Part shown: one piece after another, positions 15,794 to 26,100 of the stretch
How positions within the stretch are numbered: the first letter of the stretch is position 1
How the letters are laid out: each line of letters opens with the position of its first letter
NCBI GenBank assembly: GCA_024279035.1
Contig: JAJRSA010000037.1
Location: 1 to 64,000, forward strand
Source: Alphaproteobacteria bacterium
GTDB lineage: Bacteria; Pseudomonadota; Alphaproteobacteria; Micavibrionales; Micavibrionaceae
Direction of reading: 5' to 3'
DNA length: 64,000 bases
Translations under genes and position numbers: made by a program
The notes under the pieces: model-generated
The model's database searches: none
Told to the model about the DNA's origin: nothing
What the model saw: the letters and a program-made list of their open reading frames with translations, nothing else

Positions 15794-16849
15794 ATGATTA
15801 TCTCTTTTGTTCTGACTCTCGCTCTGCTTGTTCTCTTTAAAAAGATTGCCTTTAAGATTGATCTTTTGGATCAACCAGGGGGGCGCAAGGCGCACAAAAA
15901 TGCGGTGCCTTTGATTGGCGGAATTGCCGTTTTTTCTTCCTTTCTCTTATTGTGTCTGGCTTTCACACCGTGGATGACGCACTGGATGTCTTATCTGGCG
16001 CTGACTATTTTACTCTATGTTGGCATTATTGATGATGCAATAGAGGTCAATGCCAAGCTTAAATTTGCTGTTCATTTTCTTGTGGCGACTCTTTTAGTGA
16101 TGGATGGAATAGTGCTCGAGTCGATGGGAAATATATTGGGGTTTGGAGAGACTAGCTTTGGTGTCTTTGCGCCTCTCTTTACCATCTGTTGCATTGTCTA
16201 TTTGATCAATGCGATCAATATGATTGATGGGCTGGATGGACTCTCGGGAGGGATTGGGTTTGTGATCGCGGTTTTCCTGTTCTCAGCGATGATGATGAAA
16301 GGGTTAAGTCCTTCTCTTGAAATTCGATTTTTGATGGGGGCGCTTTTGGCGTTTTTGATCTTCAATTATCGTCATCCGTGGCGAGAACGGGCCTCTGTCT
16401 TTATGGGAGATGCAGGGACAATGGTATTGGGGCTTGTCTTGGCATGGATGACCATTGATTTGTCCCAAGAGCCTGATATGGCCTTTGAACCGATTTCTAT
16501 TGCGTGGCTGTTAGCGCTTCCAATTTGGGATGCGTTTGGCATGTTGACCTCACGCCTTCGACGCGGGAAACACCCTTTTGAACCAGATCGCAGTCATTTT
16601 CACCACCATTTTATTGAGGCAGGGTATAAAGCGGATGAGGCGACTCCTCTTATCTTACTCTATTGCATAGTTTTGTGCTCAATTGGGGTGTTTTGGACAA
16701 GCTTTGGGTTGCCTGTCTGGGCGTTGACCTATCTTTGGGTGGCTATGTGGATCTTGCACGCACAGCTAAGCTATAAGCCTGAGGGATTTATTCAGTTTTT
16801 AGCGCGTGTGCGCAAAATTGGTCAAAAACCTCAAAAAATCGGTTCCTGA
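15794..16849 (+). CDS. wecA: Undecaprenyl-phosphate GlcNAc-1-phosphate transferase, WecA/TagO type
   Basis: The product has 351 residues from the ATG at 15794, chosen because AGGCGG then has normal spacing; the ATG at 15788 directly abuts it. It is a polytopic membrane protein with about 10-11 hydrophobic segments. Motifs of the GT4-like phosphotransferase superfamily are present: GGRKAHKNAVPLIGG, the aspartate motif NAINMIDGLDGLSGG, FMGDAGTMVLG and the HFHHHFIEAGY histidines that separate WecA from MraY. It starts lipid-linked O-antigen or other polysaccharide synthesis. Its last 62 bases overlap the convergent hydrolase gene. Confidence 0.85.
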   Translation: MIISFVLTLALLVLFKKIAFKIDLLDQPGGRKAHKNAVPLIGGIAVFSSFLLLCLAFTPWMTHWMSYLALTILLYVGIIDDAIEVNAKLKFAVHFLVATLLVMDGIVLESMGNILGFGETSFGVFAPLFTICCIVYLINAINMIDGLDGLSGGIGFVIAVFLFSAMMMKGLSPSLEIRFLMGALLAFLIFNYRHPWRERASVFMGDAGTMVLGLVLAWMTIDLSQEPDMAFEPISIAWLLALPIWDAFGMLTSRLRRGKHPFEPDRSHFHHHFIEAGYKADEATPLILLYCIVLCSIGVFWTSFGLPVWALTYLWVAMWILHAQLSYKPEGFIQFLARVRKIGQKPQKIGS

Positions 16850-17726
16850 TAGTATCCGTTTCCATCATAAGCTCGTGTGCTGCGTGAGAGATCGTTTCGT
16901 GGTGTGCATTGGGGAGAGCATCTAAAAAGTGTCTTGTGGCTCTGTTATCCACCAGAATATCCCGTTTGGCGAGTATCGCATGTAAGGGAAGCGTTAAAGA
17001 GGATGTGTCGGCGTGACGGAGGTCACGACAAGACTCCACGGCTTCATGCACCCACCCCATTGTCGGTGACCCAATTTTAAGCGTAGGGTTGTCTGCGCAC
17101 CATGAATCGAAAACTGTATCCCGTATAGGATCATGTGTAAAAAGTGTCTTTGGACGTGGCGTCCAATCTTTTCCTCCTGGCATATATTGGCGGTGGTAGT
17201 AAGTGTTGAGTGTTTTCAGAAGAGGAATAGAAATTACATCTGGAATAAAGGCGGTGGCTCTAATGCGTGTGAGAGGTGCTGAAAAGAAAGCCCCTTTGAC
17301 AAAGTCAGGACGACGCAGAAGGGCATGAAGGCTAAGATGTCCGCCCATGGAATGCGCTAATAGAATGCGAGGAAAATTCTCTCCATAAATCTCTTCAATT
17401 TTTGGCAAGATATGATGATCCATCAAATCAAAATAATCATCCACATCCTCTTGAAATGTTCCAATATGGCGTTTATGAGGGTTGGCCAGATAACGGTCTG
17501 AAAGCCCTTGCCCCATCCAATCATGAATAGAAACTGCAAAGCCTTTTCCGATCAGGTCGTGCATGACCTCAAAATATTTCTCACAGCACTCACTTAAGCC
17601 CAGATTAATAGAGATGAGCGCGTTGGCTTTTGCAGGAAAGACATGCCCATAGCGAATGGTAAATCCACGCGCATTCGTGAATGTATTTTCTATCCATTCT
17701 TGGGGGGGGTGAAAGCGAGGCTCCAT
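16788..17726 (-). CDS. Alpha/beta hydrolase, lysophospholipase (PldB-like)
   Basis: The product has 312 residues. The fold signature is SINLGLSECCEKYFEVMHDLIGKG, then IHDWMGQGLSDR, and the nucleophile elbow LLAHSMGGHLSL (Ser in AHSMGG). The acid is likely the D in LAKRDILVDN and the base the H in SHAAHELMME. No signal peptide, so cytoplasmic. It probably acts on lysophospholipids or monoacylglycerols, but substrates vary in this family. It is 30 bases behind pntB on the same strand and may be the last gene of that operon. Confidence 0.8.
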   Translation of the reverse strand: MEPRFHPPQEWIENTFTNARGFTIRYGHVFPAKANALISINLGLSECCEKYFEVMHDLIGKGFAVSIHDWMGQGLSDRYLANPHKRHIGTFQEDVDDYFDLMDHHILPKIEEIYGENFPRILLAHSMGGHLSLHALLRRPDFVKGAFFSAPLTRIRATAFIPDVISIPLLKTLNTYYHRQYMPGGKDWTPRPKTLFTHDPIRDTVFDSWCADNPTLKIGSPTMGWVHEAVESCRDLRHADTSSLTLPLHAILAKRDILVDNRATRHFLDALPNAHHETISHAAHELMMETDTIRNRFFEVFDQFCAHALKTE

Positions 17727-17756
17727 GGTTTTATCTAGATCAGGTGTTGTTATAAG

Positions 17757-19130
17757 TTATTCCAACGCCTTTAAAATATCTTCTGTCATTTTTTTAGCAT
17801 CTCCTAAGAGCATAAGGGTATTGTCTTCATAGAAGAGAGGATTATCAATCCCTGCATAACCTGATCCAAGAGAGCGTTTAATGAAGAGGACGGTTTTGGC
17901 ATTTTCAACATCCAAAATGGGCATCCCATAAATAGGAGATGTTGGGTCATTCTTGGCGGCAGGATTTGTAATATCATTAGCCCCAACAACATAGGCCACA
18001 TCAGCCTGTGCAAAGTCTCTGTTGATGTCTTCTTGTTCAAACACATCATCATAAGGGACATTGGCTTCGGCGAGGAGGACGTTCATATGTCCAGGCATAC
18101 GTCCTGCGACAGGGTGAATGGCATATTTAACGTCGATTCCAGCTTTTTGGAGGATATCGCCCATTTCTCTTAAAACATGTTGGGCTTGTGCCACAGCCAT
18201 GCCATATCCGGGAACAATAATGACTTTGGAGGCTGATTTCATGATAAAGGCGGCATCTTCGGCAGAGCCGATCTTAGCGTGTCTGTCGCCGAGATCTTGG
18301 GCTGGGCCTGCGCTCTCTCCGCCAAATCCACCAAGAATCACATTGAGAAAAGAGCGATTCATGCCTTTGCACATAATGTAAGAGAGAATAGCGCCTGAGG
18401 CGCCAACAAGTGCGCCTGTGACGATCAATAGATTGTTTTGAAGGGTGAACCCAATCCCCGCGGCCGCCCATCCTGAATAGGAATTGAGCATAGAGACAAT
18501 GACGGGCATGTCTGCGCCCCCAATAGGAATAATTAAAAGCACGCCGAGCAGAAGCGCCATGGCTACAATCACCCAAAAGAAGAAGGCACTGTGCGTGAGG
18601 CAAAACAGGAGGATTATTAAGATCATGCCCAGTCCAAGAACAGCGTTAAGAGCATGTTGTCCTTCAAAGCTAACAGGTTGCCCTGAAATTGTACCTTGGA
18701 GCTTGCCCCATGCAATGAGAGAGCCCGTAAAGGTAATGGCTCCGATAGAAACACCAAAGGCCATTTCAATCAAAGACCCTGTCCCGAGTGTAATTCCATA
18801 GGTTTCAGGGTTAAGAAAGGCCGAGCTGGCTACAAAAACAGCCGCAAGCCCCACAAGAGAGTGAAAGGCCGCCATCAATTCAGGCAGGGCCGTCATCTTA
18901 ATCTTTTTGGCAATGGTGGTTCCGATCAATCCTCCTGCACCAATCCCACAGAAAATGATAAAGTAGGAGGAGACACTAGACATCATAAGTGTTGTCACCA
19001 TGGCTAATGCCATGCCTGCAATCCCAAAATTCACACCCTTTTGTGCACTTTCAGGATGGGAGAGCCCCCGCAGAGCCATAATGAAGCAAATGGAGGAGAT
19101 GAGGTAGGCAAAGCCTGTAAATCCAGTCAT
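17757..19130 (-). CDS. pntB: NAD(P) transhydrogenase subunit beta
   Basis: The product has 457 residues. The first two thirds hold about nine membrane helices with the conserved SLIEMAFGVSIGAITFTGSLIAWGKL region. The last 180 residues are the NADP-binding domain III, with VPGYGMAVAQAQH, VAGRMPGHMNVLLAEA and VGANDITNPAA, then IKRSLGSGYAGIDNPLF. It couples proton entry to reduction of NADP by NADH. It is separated by six bases from pntAB. Confidence 0.97.
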   Translation of the reverse strand: MTGFTGFAYLISSICFIMALRGLSHPESAQKGVNFGIAGMALAMVTTLMMSSVSSYFIIFCGIGAGGLIGTTIAKKIKMTALPELMAAFHSLVGLAAVFVASSAFLNPETYGITLGTGSLIEMAFGVSIGAITFTGSLIAWGKLQGTISGQPVSFEGQHALNAVLGLGMILIILLFCLTHSAFFFWVIVAMALLLGVLLIIPIGGADMPVIVSMLNSYSGWAAAGIGFTLQNNLLIVTGALVGASGAILSYIMCKGMNRSFLNVILGGFGGESAGPAQDLGDRHAKIGSAEDAAFIMKSASKVIIVPGYGMAVAQAQHVLREMGDILQKAGIDVKYAIHPVAGRMPGHMNVLLAEANVPYDDVFEQEDINRDFAQADVAYVVGANDITNPAAKNDPTSPIYGMPILDVENAKTVLFIKRSLGSGYAGIDNPLFYEDNTLMLLGDAKKMTEDILKALE

Positions 19131-19136
19131 GTGAGA

Positions 19137-19544
19137 TTATCCCTTCTTCTTAAACATATGGAGCATGCGTTTTGTGATGATAAAACCACCAAAAATATTG
19201 ATAGAGGCGAGAACAATGGCAAAGAATCCGAAGAGTTTAGCGGTAAGATCTCCTTCTAAAGGCCCCGCCGCGATAATGGCTCCGACAATAATGACCGATG
19301 AAATAGCATTTGTGACGCCCATAAGAGGAGAGTGAAGGGCGGGTGTCACATGCCATACAACGTAATAGCCAACAAAACAGGCCAAGACGAAGACGGTTAA
19401 TCCCATGATAAAAAATCCGTGGGGATCAGCGCTTGCTGTTGTTTGAACAGATGTGGCTGCAATCTCTGTAGCGTGTTGAGCCAGAGAACGGGCTTGCTCA
19501 ATAAGGCTTTCGGCTTGATCAGCGAGAGGAATATCTTGGGTCAT
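19137..19544 (-). CDS. pntAB: NAD(P) transhydrogenase subunit alpha-2 (membrane part)
   Basis: The product has 135 residues. The C-terminal 90 residues hold three membrane helices with [20 protein letters not shown] and [20 protein letters not shown], the domain II half that in enteric bacteria is fused to PntA. The separate small subunit is the arrangement known from Rhodospirillum rubrum. The first 45 residues are polar linker. It is 3 bases from pntAA and 6 from pntB. Confidence 0.95.
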   Translation of the reverse strand: MTQDIPLADQAESLIEQARSLAQHATEIAATSVQTTASADPHGFFIMGLTVFVLACFVGYYVVWHVTPALHSPLMGVTNAISSVIIVGAIIAAGPLEGDLTAKLFGFFAIVLASINIFGGFIITKRMLHMFKKKG

Positions 19545-19547
19545 GGG

Positions 19548-20768
19548 TTAGGCCTTTTTCTTAGTGGGTGTCTTTATTTTTTCTTTAGGTTTTGCCTTTG
19601 TTTTAGGGATGATTTTTTTTGCTAAAGGTTTCTTTTTCTCTTGAAAGAGAGGGTGAATGATTTTCCCCTCTTTTGTGAGTGTGACGCCTTGGAGAATTTC
19701 ATCCTCCCAGTCAATTTTGAGTGTTTGAGTGTCTTTATCAATCAGAAGGGACACAAAGTTAAAGAGGTTTTTGGAAAACAAAAGAGAGGAGTCTGCAGCG
19801 ATACGGCTCGGCACGTTTTTATGTCCTATGATTGAGACACCGTGTTTTGTAACAATCTTCCCGTTTTCAGATAACGTGCAGTTTCCGCCTTGTTCAACAG
19901 CCAAATCAACAATGACAGAGCCTGCTTTCATGGATTTAACCATGGTCTCTGTCACAAGCGTTGGTGCGTCTCGCCCCGGAATAAGAGCGGTTGTGATGAC
20001 AATGTCTTGCTTGGCGATAGTATCAGCGACGAGTTTAGCCTGCTTCTTCTGATACGCCACCGACATTTGTTTGGCGTAGCCTCCCGCGGTTTCAGCTTGT
20101 TTGAATTCGTCATCCTCAACGGCCACAAAAGAGCCTCCCAGTGATTCAACTTGCTCTTTTGCGGCAGGGCGTACATCCGTGGCAGAGACAATCGCGCCTA
20201 ATCTTTTGGCTGTGGCAATGGCTTGCAATCCTGCAACACCTGCGCCCATGACAAAAACACGCGCGGGGGCAATGGTACCAGCTGCGGTCATCATCATCGG
20301 GAAAGCCCGAGCATAATGCTCTGTTGCATCAAGAACGGCTTTGTATCCTGAGAGGTTAGATTGAGAAGAGAGAATATCCATGGATTGCGCCCGTGAAATC
20401 CGCGGCATTAATTCCATCGCACAGGCGGTAATGCCTGCTTTTGCATATGTTTTTAGGGTGGCTTGATTGTTGTGCGGAGATAGTCCGCCAATCAACAAGG
20501 CATTTTTCTTGAGAGAGGCAATGATTTTATCATCAGGGCTTTGGACACACAGTAATATATCTGACTTTTTAACAATATCCGTGGATGTACTAAGTGTAGC
20601 GCCAGCCTCCTTGTAGTCTTGATCAGAAATAGAGGCTGATAGTCCAGCATTTTTTTCAATCAAGAGCATTGCGCCGAGAGCTTTATATTTTTTAACGGTC
20701 TCTGGAGAGATAGCGACACGTTTCTCGGAGTCTACGGTTTCTTTTAAAATACCAATGGTTAAGGGCAT
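19548..20768 (-). CDS. pntAA: NAD(P) transhydrogenase subunit alpha-1 (NAD-binding) with lysine-rich tail
   Basis: The product has 406 residues. It is domain I, related to alanine dehydrogenase: GILKETVDSEKRVAISPETVKKY at the start, VFVMGAGVAGLQAIATAKRLGA as NAD fold, and the GRDAPTLVTE mobile-loop region. Its ribosome site AGGAGAG is strong. After the usual end near residue 370 comes about 35 residues rich in Lys and Pro (KKKPLAKKIIPKTKAKPKEK), an unusual addition. It is first of the pnt genes and nine bases behind an EAL-domain gene. Confidence 0.96.
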   Translation of the reverse strand: MPLTIGILKETVDSEKRVAISPETVKKYKALGAMLLIEKNAGLSASISDQDYKEAGATLSTSTDIVKKSDILLCVQSPDDKIIASLKKNALLIGGLSPHNNQATLKTYAKAGITACAMELMPRISRAQSMDILSSQSNLSGYKAVLDATEHYARAFPMMMTAAGTIAPARVFVMGAGVAGLQAIATAKRLGAIVSATDVRPAAKEQVESLGGSFVAVEDDEFKQAETAGGYAKQMSVAYQKKQAKLVADTIAKQDIVITTALIPGRDAPTLVTETMVKSMKAGSVIVDLAVEQGGNCTLSENGKIVTKHGVSIIGHKNVPSRIAADSSLLFSKNLFNFVSLLIDKDTQTLKIDWEDEILQGVTLTKEGKIIHPLFQEKKKPLAKKIIPKTKAKPKEKIKTPTKKKA

Positions 20769-20777
20769 AATACTCTC

Positions 20778-21584
20778 CTAAATTTTTATTTCTGGCATGG
20801 TCCAGTCTCTCAAGGCATCGTTTAGATCACGTTCTGTCATGGGTTTCACAAAGAAATAGCCTTGTCCGTGATTCCCTCCCAACTCTTGGAGCTTTATAAC
20901 TTCTTCAGCAGTTTCGACGCCTTCAGTGACGACTGTAAGATTGTTATCCTTACCAAAATTGATAACATTTCCTATGAAGTTTGCGCTGTCTTGGTCGATG
21001 AGGAGTTGACTGGTATATTTGCGGTCGATTTTAAGGCAATCAATAGGAAAATTTGCTAAATGTTCTAAATGTCCAGAGTTTTCAAAATTATCCAAGGCAA
21101 TTTTAAGGCCTGCATTTCGACATAAATCAAGAGTCTGTTTTGATTTTTGAGGTTGTTCTCGTAAAAGTTCTTCTGTGACTTCTAGTTGAATTTGAGACGG
21201 ATTAATATCGGTCTTGCTGATAATGTTATAGAGCATTCCGAGAAATTCTTCTTCTGAAAAGTCACGGCTGGTGAAGTTGACGCTCATGGTTAATGTACGA
21301 TCTTTTCCCAAGCGGTTTTCAATACGTTTGAGCGTTAAACATGATTCTTCTAAACACCATTCGCTGGCCTCAATGATAAGGCCACTTTCTTCGGCAATGG
21401 GGATGAAAATAGCAGGCGAAATAAAGCCATGTTCAGGGTGTATCCACCGCATTAAGGCCTCGAATCCTGATATAGATTTCCCCTGAATATCAATAATAGG
21501 CTGATAGTTGAGAGACAGCTGTTTTTCTTCTAAGGCGACTTTGAAATCGTGAGCCGTGATTTGGAGTGTTTCTTGTTCGGACAT
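20778..21584 (-). CDS. EAL-domain protein, probably not catalytic
   Basis: The product has 268 residues from the ATG at 21584; a TTG seven codons upstream is the other option. It is a lone EAL domain. Kept: EAL at 42-44, N103, E135 in LEVTE, K185 in LKIDR, E221 in VVTEGVET, Q241 in QGYFF. Lost: the loop 6 motif DDFGTGYSSL is ALDNFENSGHL here, with N166 in place of the second metal-binding aspartate. Loop 6 is needed for activity, so it may bind c-di-GMP without hydrolysing it. It lies nine bases upstream of pntAA on the same strand. Confidence 0.85.
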   Translation of the reverse strand: MSEQETLQITAHDFKVALEEKQLSLNYQPIIDIQGKSISGFEALMRWIHPEHGFISPAIFIPIAEESGLIIEASEWCLEESCLTLKRIENRLGKDRTLTMSVNFTSRDFSEEEFLGMLYNIISKTDINPSQIQLEVTEELLREQPQKSKQTLDLCRNAGLKIALDNFENSGHLEHLANFPIDCLKIDRKYTSQLLIDQDSANFIGNVINFGKDNNLTVVTEGVETAEEVIKLQELGGNHGQGYFFVKPMTERDLNDALRDWTMPEIKI

Positions 21585-21688
21585 GTTTTTTGTGTTGTAT
21601 TTCAATCAATGTGAAATGTTTATTATATGGCTTCGACATGCTATCACTATATAGCTTATCATGAAAAGATGTTTTTCTCTTTTATCTC

Positions 21689-21717
21689 TTGACAAAGGAC
21701 GGGTAAGCCTATTATAC
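21689..21717 (+). promoter_or_regulatory. Promoter of rpmJ
   Basis: Perfect TTGACA at 21689-21694, 17-base spacer, TTATAC at 21712-21717. The start codon follows about 43 bases later. A near-consensus housekeeping promoter. Confidence 0.75.
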
Positions 21718-21759
21718 CCTAGCTCTGATTTAGGAATAAAGAGAGAGCGAGAAACCCTC

Positions 21760-21885
21760 ATGAAAGTTGTAAACTCATTAAAAACATTAAAAACTCGTGA
21801 TCGCAACTGTCGTATTATTCGTCGTCGTGGACGCGTGTATGTGATCAATAAGATTAATAAGCGCTTTAAGGCACGTCAGGGATAA
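21760..21885 (+). CDS. rpmJ: 50S ribosomal protein L36, type B (no zinc ribbon)
   Basis: The product has 41 residues: [20 protein letters not shown], then [20 protein letters not shown]. It has one Cys only, so lacks the CxxC...CxxxxH zinc ribbon of the shorter form and matches the longer zinc-free L36 common in Alphaproteobacteria (YkgO type). The frame is open upstream to 21661, but only this ATG gives the conserved start, and the promoter lies within the longer version. The gene is monocistronic between a promoter and a terminator. Confidence 0.95.
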   Translation: MKVVNSLKTLKTRDRNCRIIRRRGRVYVINKINKRFKARQG

Positions 21886-21922
21886 AGTCACACGGATAAA
21901 TATATTTAGGAATACTGAGTAC

Positions 21923-21959
21923 AAAAGCCTTTCGATGAAAATCTGAGAGGCTTTTTTTT
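21923..21959 (+). terminator. Rho-independent terminator of rpmJ
   Basis: AAAAGCCTTTC and GAGAGGCTTTT pair around an ATGAAAATCT loop (one mismatch in the inner stem), ending in eight T. It is 37 bases after the rpmJ stop. Confidence 0.85.
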
Positions 21960-22012
21960 GTGTGCATATGCGTGAATCTTCTTGTTTTTTCTCTCAAACC
22001 CATTAGGTCTAG

Positions 22013-23089
<1,077 letters not shown>

Positions 23090-23122
23090 AAACCTAATCA
23101 GAGATATATAGATCCCTCTATC

Positions 23123-26100
23123 TTAAGAAAACAGGCCTCCATCGGAAAGGGAGTCTTGGGAGACGTTGCTTTCTAACCCTTCGTTAAGGGATGGATTAAC
23201 ATCTACTTCAAGTTCATTGTTTTCTTGCCTATATTCTTCTCCCTGCGTGTCTTCAACACTATCTAACCAGTTTTCGGAAGAGTTGGATGAGGACTCAGTG
23301 CTTCTGGTTTCTAGGGAAGGAGGAGGATTAAGGAGGAAGAAGAGTTCGAATTCATCGCTGGAACTGCTATCTCCATTAAGAATTTCCGTAGCAGTGGCTT
23401 GGAGGGTGAGGGTAAAATCTCCTGTGAAATTTTCTTGGGTGTGAAGTTCAAGAGACTCTAGAGAGACATCTTCAAACAACCAGACTCCTTGTCCTTGATT
23501 TTCGCCTGCGGAGAAACTGACCTCATCGGGGACATCGCTTATATTGACACTTAAATGCTCTGAACCATCCTGATCGGTTAATCCTGTGGAGATCTCGAGA
23601 AGAATTATTTCTCCTGATTGAGCTTCATACTCCGTTGTTTGGATATCAAGTTGAGGGGTATCTGCTATAGCTGTAATAGAAAGTATTTGTGTTAAATCCA
23701 CGCCTGAACGATCCCCTCCAGAATCAATAGAATCAACATGGACGTTTAATTCAATCTCACCACTAAAATGTTCAGGGGGAATGAAATGGGCTTGATTGAT
23801 GCTCTCTCCTGTTATCATCCAGCGTCCATCTTCAAGGAGAGCTCCTAAAGAAAAAGAACTCCCTTCTGGGAAACTAGAAAAAATGACTTCTAAGGTTTCA
23901 GAGCCATCTCTGTCTAAAGTGTCTGCGTTTAAAATAATGGGGATGGCATGATCTTCTTGCCCTATGTAGGCTGTCGTTGCATCGAGCGTCACACCATCTG
24001 ACACTCCTTCAAAGTTCAAAGAGAGGGCTTGGGAGGTTATCGCAACGTTTCCATTGGCCTCTATCGTATTGACAGTGACTTGTGCCTCAATGAGGCCTGC
24101 AAAATCATCGGGGGCGTGGATTTGTAATCCTGTGGTGTCTTCTGGTTGGAGAGTCCAGCTTCCATCTCCGTTATTTAACCCTGCGGACAGACGTGCTTCT
24201 TCAGGTAAACCAGAGAGAATAATGCTCATGCTTTCAGAGCCATCTTGATCCACAAAGTGCGTGTTGATATTTAAATCCATCCATTGATCTTCCATACCCT
24301 GTTCAGCAGAGATTTCTAATGTTGCCTGATCGGCCACAGCATTGACAGTAACGCGGATGGTTTGACTGCTGTGGGCTTGATCAGAATTGGATGTTTCTTC
24401 GCTGGTGGCGGTGAGTGTAAGTTCATATGTGCCATGCGCATGGGCAGGAGGGGTAAAAGTTAAACCAGCTAAAGCAGAAATGGGCACCATCCAGACTCCG
24501 TTCCCGTGATCTAAACCATCTGAGAGAAACGCCCCCTCAGGAACATTTTCAATGGTCACTGTTTCAGTGATAAATTCAGAGCCATCCTGATCACTTGTGA
24601 GCACAGAAATAGGAATAGAAATTTGAGTATCTTCTTCTCCACTCATGGGAGAGACATGAATTAACGGCGCATCGGCGACGGCTTCTAAATGGATATCAGC
24701 CACTTTTGTGGCACTATTGGGCAAGAGTCCTGATTGAATTTGAATGGCGGTATAGGTCATTTGAAGATCGCCTGCAAAATCATCTACAGGCTCAAAGCGC
24801 AAATCTCCAATTTGCTCTAAAGGCACAATCAATCCGCCTTCGAGATCATAAAACCCTAGATTAGGTTCAACGCCCTCTGGGATGTCTGTTATTAGAAAAG
24901 ATAATTGTCCCCCATCGCTATAATAGACCGTTCCATCCACATCAATTTGTGTGTCTTCATCGGTAGAGTCTCCAATTGTACGGGAAAAAGAAGGGGCATC
25001 TGAGATCTCAGGCATGGGAGGCAAGCCTCCATCTCCGCTCACAGCCATAATTTGAACAGTGAGGGGAAGATTCGTATGCGCTATATCTCCATCATTTTCA
25101 ACGGTGACCGCTGTGACTTGAATTTGGAATTCCGCAGGATCATAGGTTAGAGGATTAAGGGATACATTTTCAATATCCTCTGCTTGGACAATCCAGCGCC
25201 CTGATCCACCATAGATGCCGTGGCTCACCTGATAGATCTCTGGCACCTCTGAGAGGATGTAATAGAGCATTTCTGAGGCATCTGTGTCGACCATGCTCCC
25301 GTGAATATCAAGCGGAATATCGTGCCCTCCGAGCGCACTTGTGTCAGAGACTGTAAGCTCTGGTGCATCGGCATCTCCTGTAATATTCACAGTAAGGGCT
25401 TGTGTTGAATTCTGTGTGTCTCCGTTTATATCTACAGCTGTGGCCGTCACACGTAACGTAAAGTTTTCATTGCTATGCTCTGGGGGTGTGATTTTTAAAT
25501 TAAGCAATTCATCCTGAGTTAATAGATACGACCCGTCTCCATTATTTATCCCTGCAGATAATTCAGCGCCTTCGGGGATATGTTCAATGAGAATTGAATT
25601 CCCTATGGTTTCAGATCCATCACTGTCTGTTGTGTTGATATTAATATCTAAAGAGAGTGCCGTATCTTCCAAACCTGAGGCGCCTCCTGAAATATGAGGT
25701 GCATCCGCAATGGCCTCTATTTCAACAGAAAGCTGTGTGTTAAAGACGTCGCGATCTCCGTCATTTTCTTGTGCGACGGCGCGGATATCTAAAAGAATCT
25801 CTCCACTAAAATCTGTAGGGGGAATGAGTGTTATATGTTGAGCGTCTTGCGCGCTGTAAGAATACGTCCCAGCACTGATATAAGTCCCACTTGGAGAAAG
25901 AACAACGCCGTCTGGAATATTACTAATCACCACGCTTAAATTTTCCGAACCATCTAAATCTGTCAGATATGCTCCCAATTCTAGATCAAGAGGTGTGTCT
26001 TCATACCCTACACGATCAGACAGGTCTAATTCTGGCCTATCCGCAACCCCTCGGACAAAGACAGGGAGGTCAAGAGAAGTTTCAAACGTAAAGATGTCTC

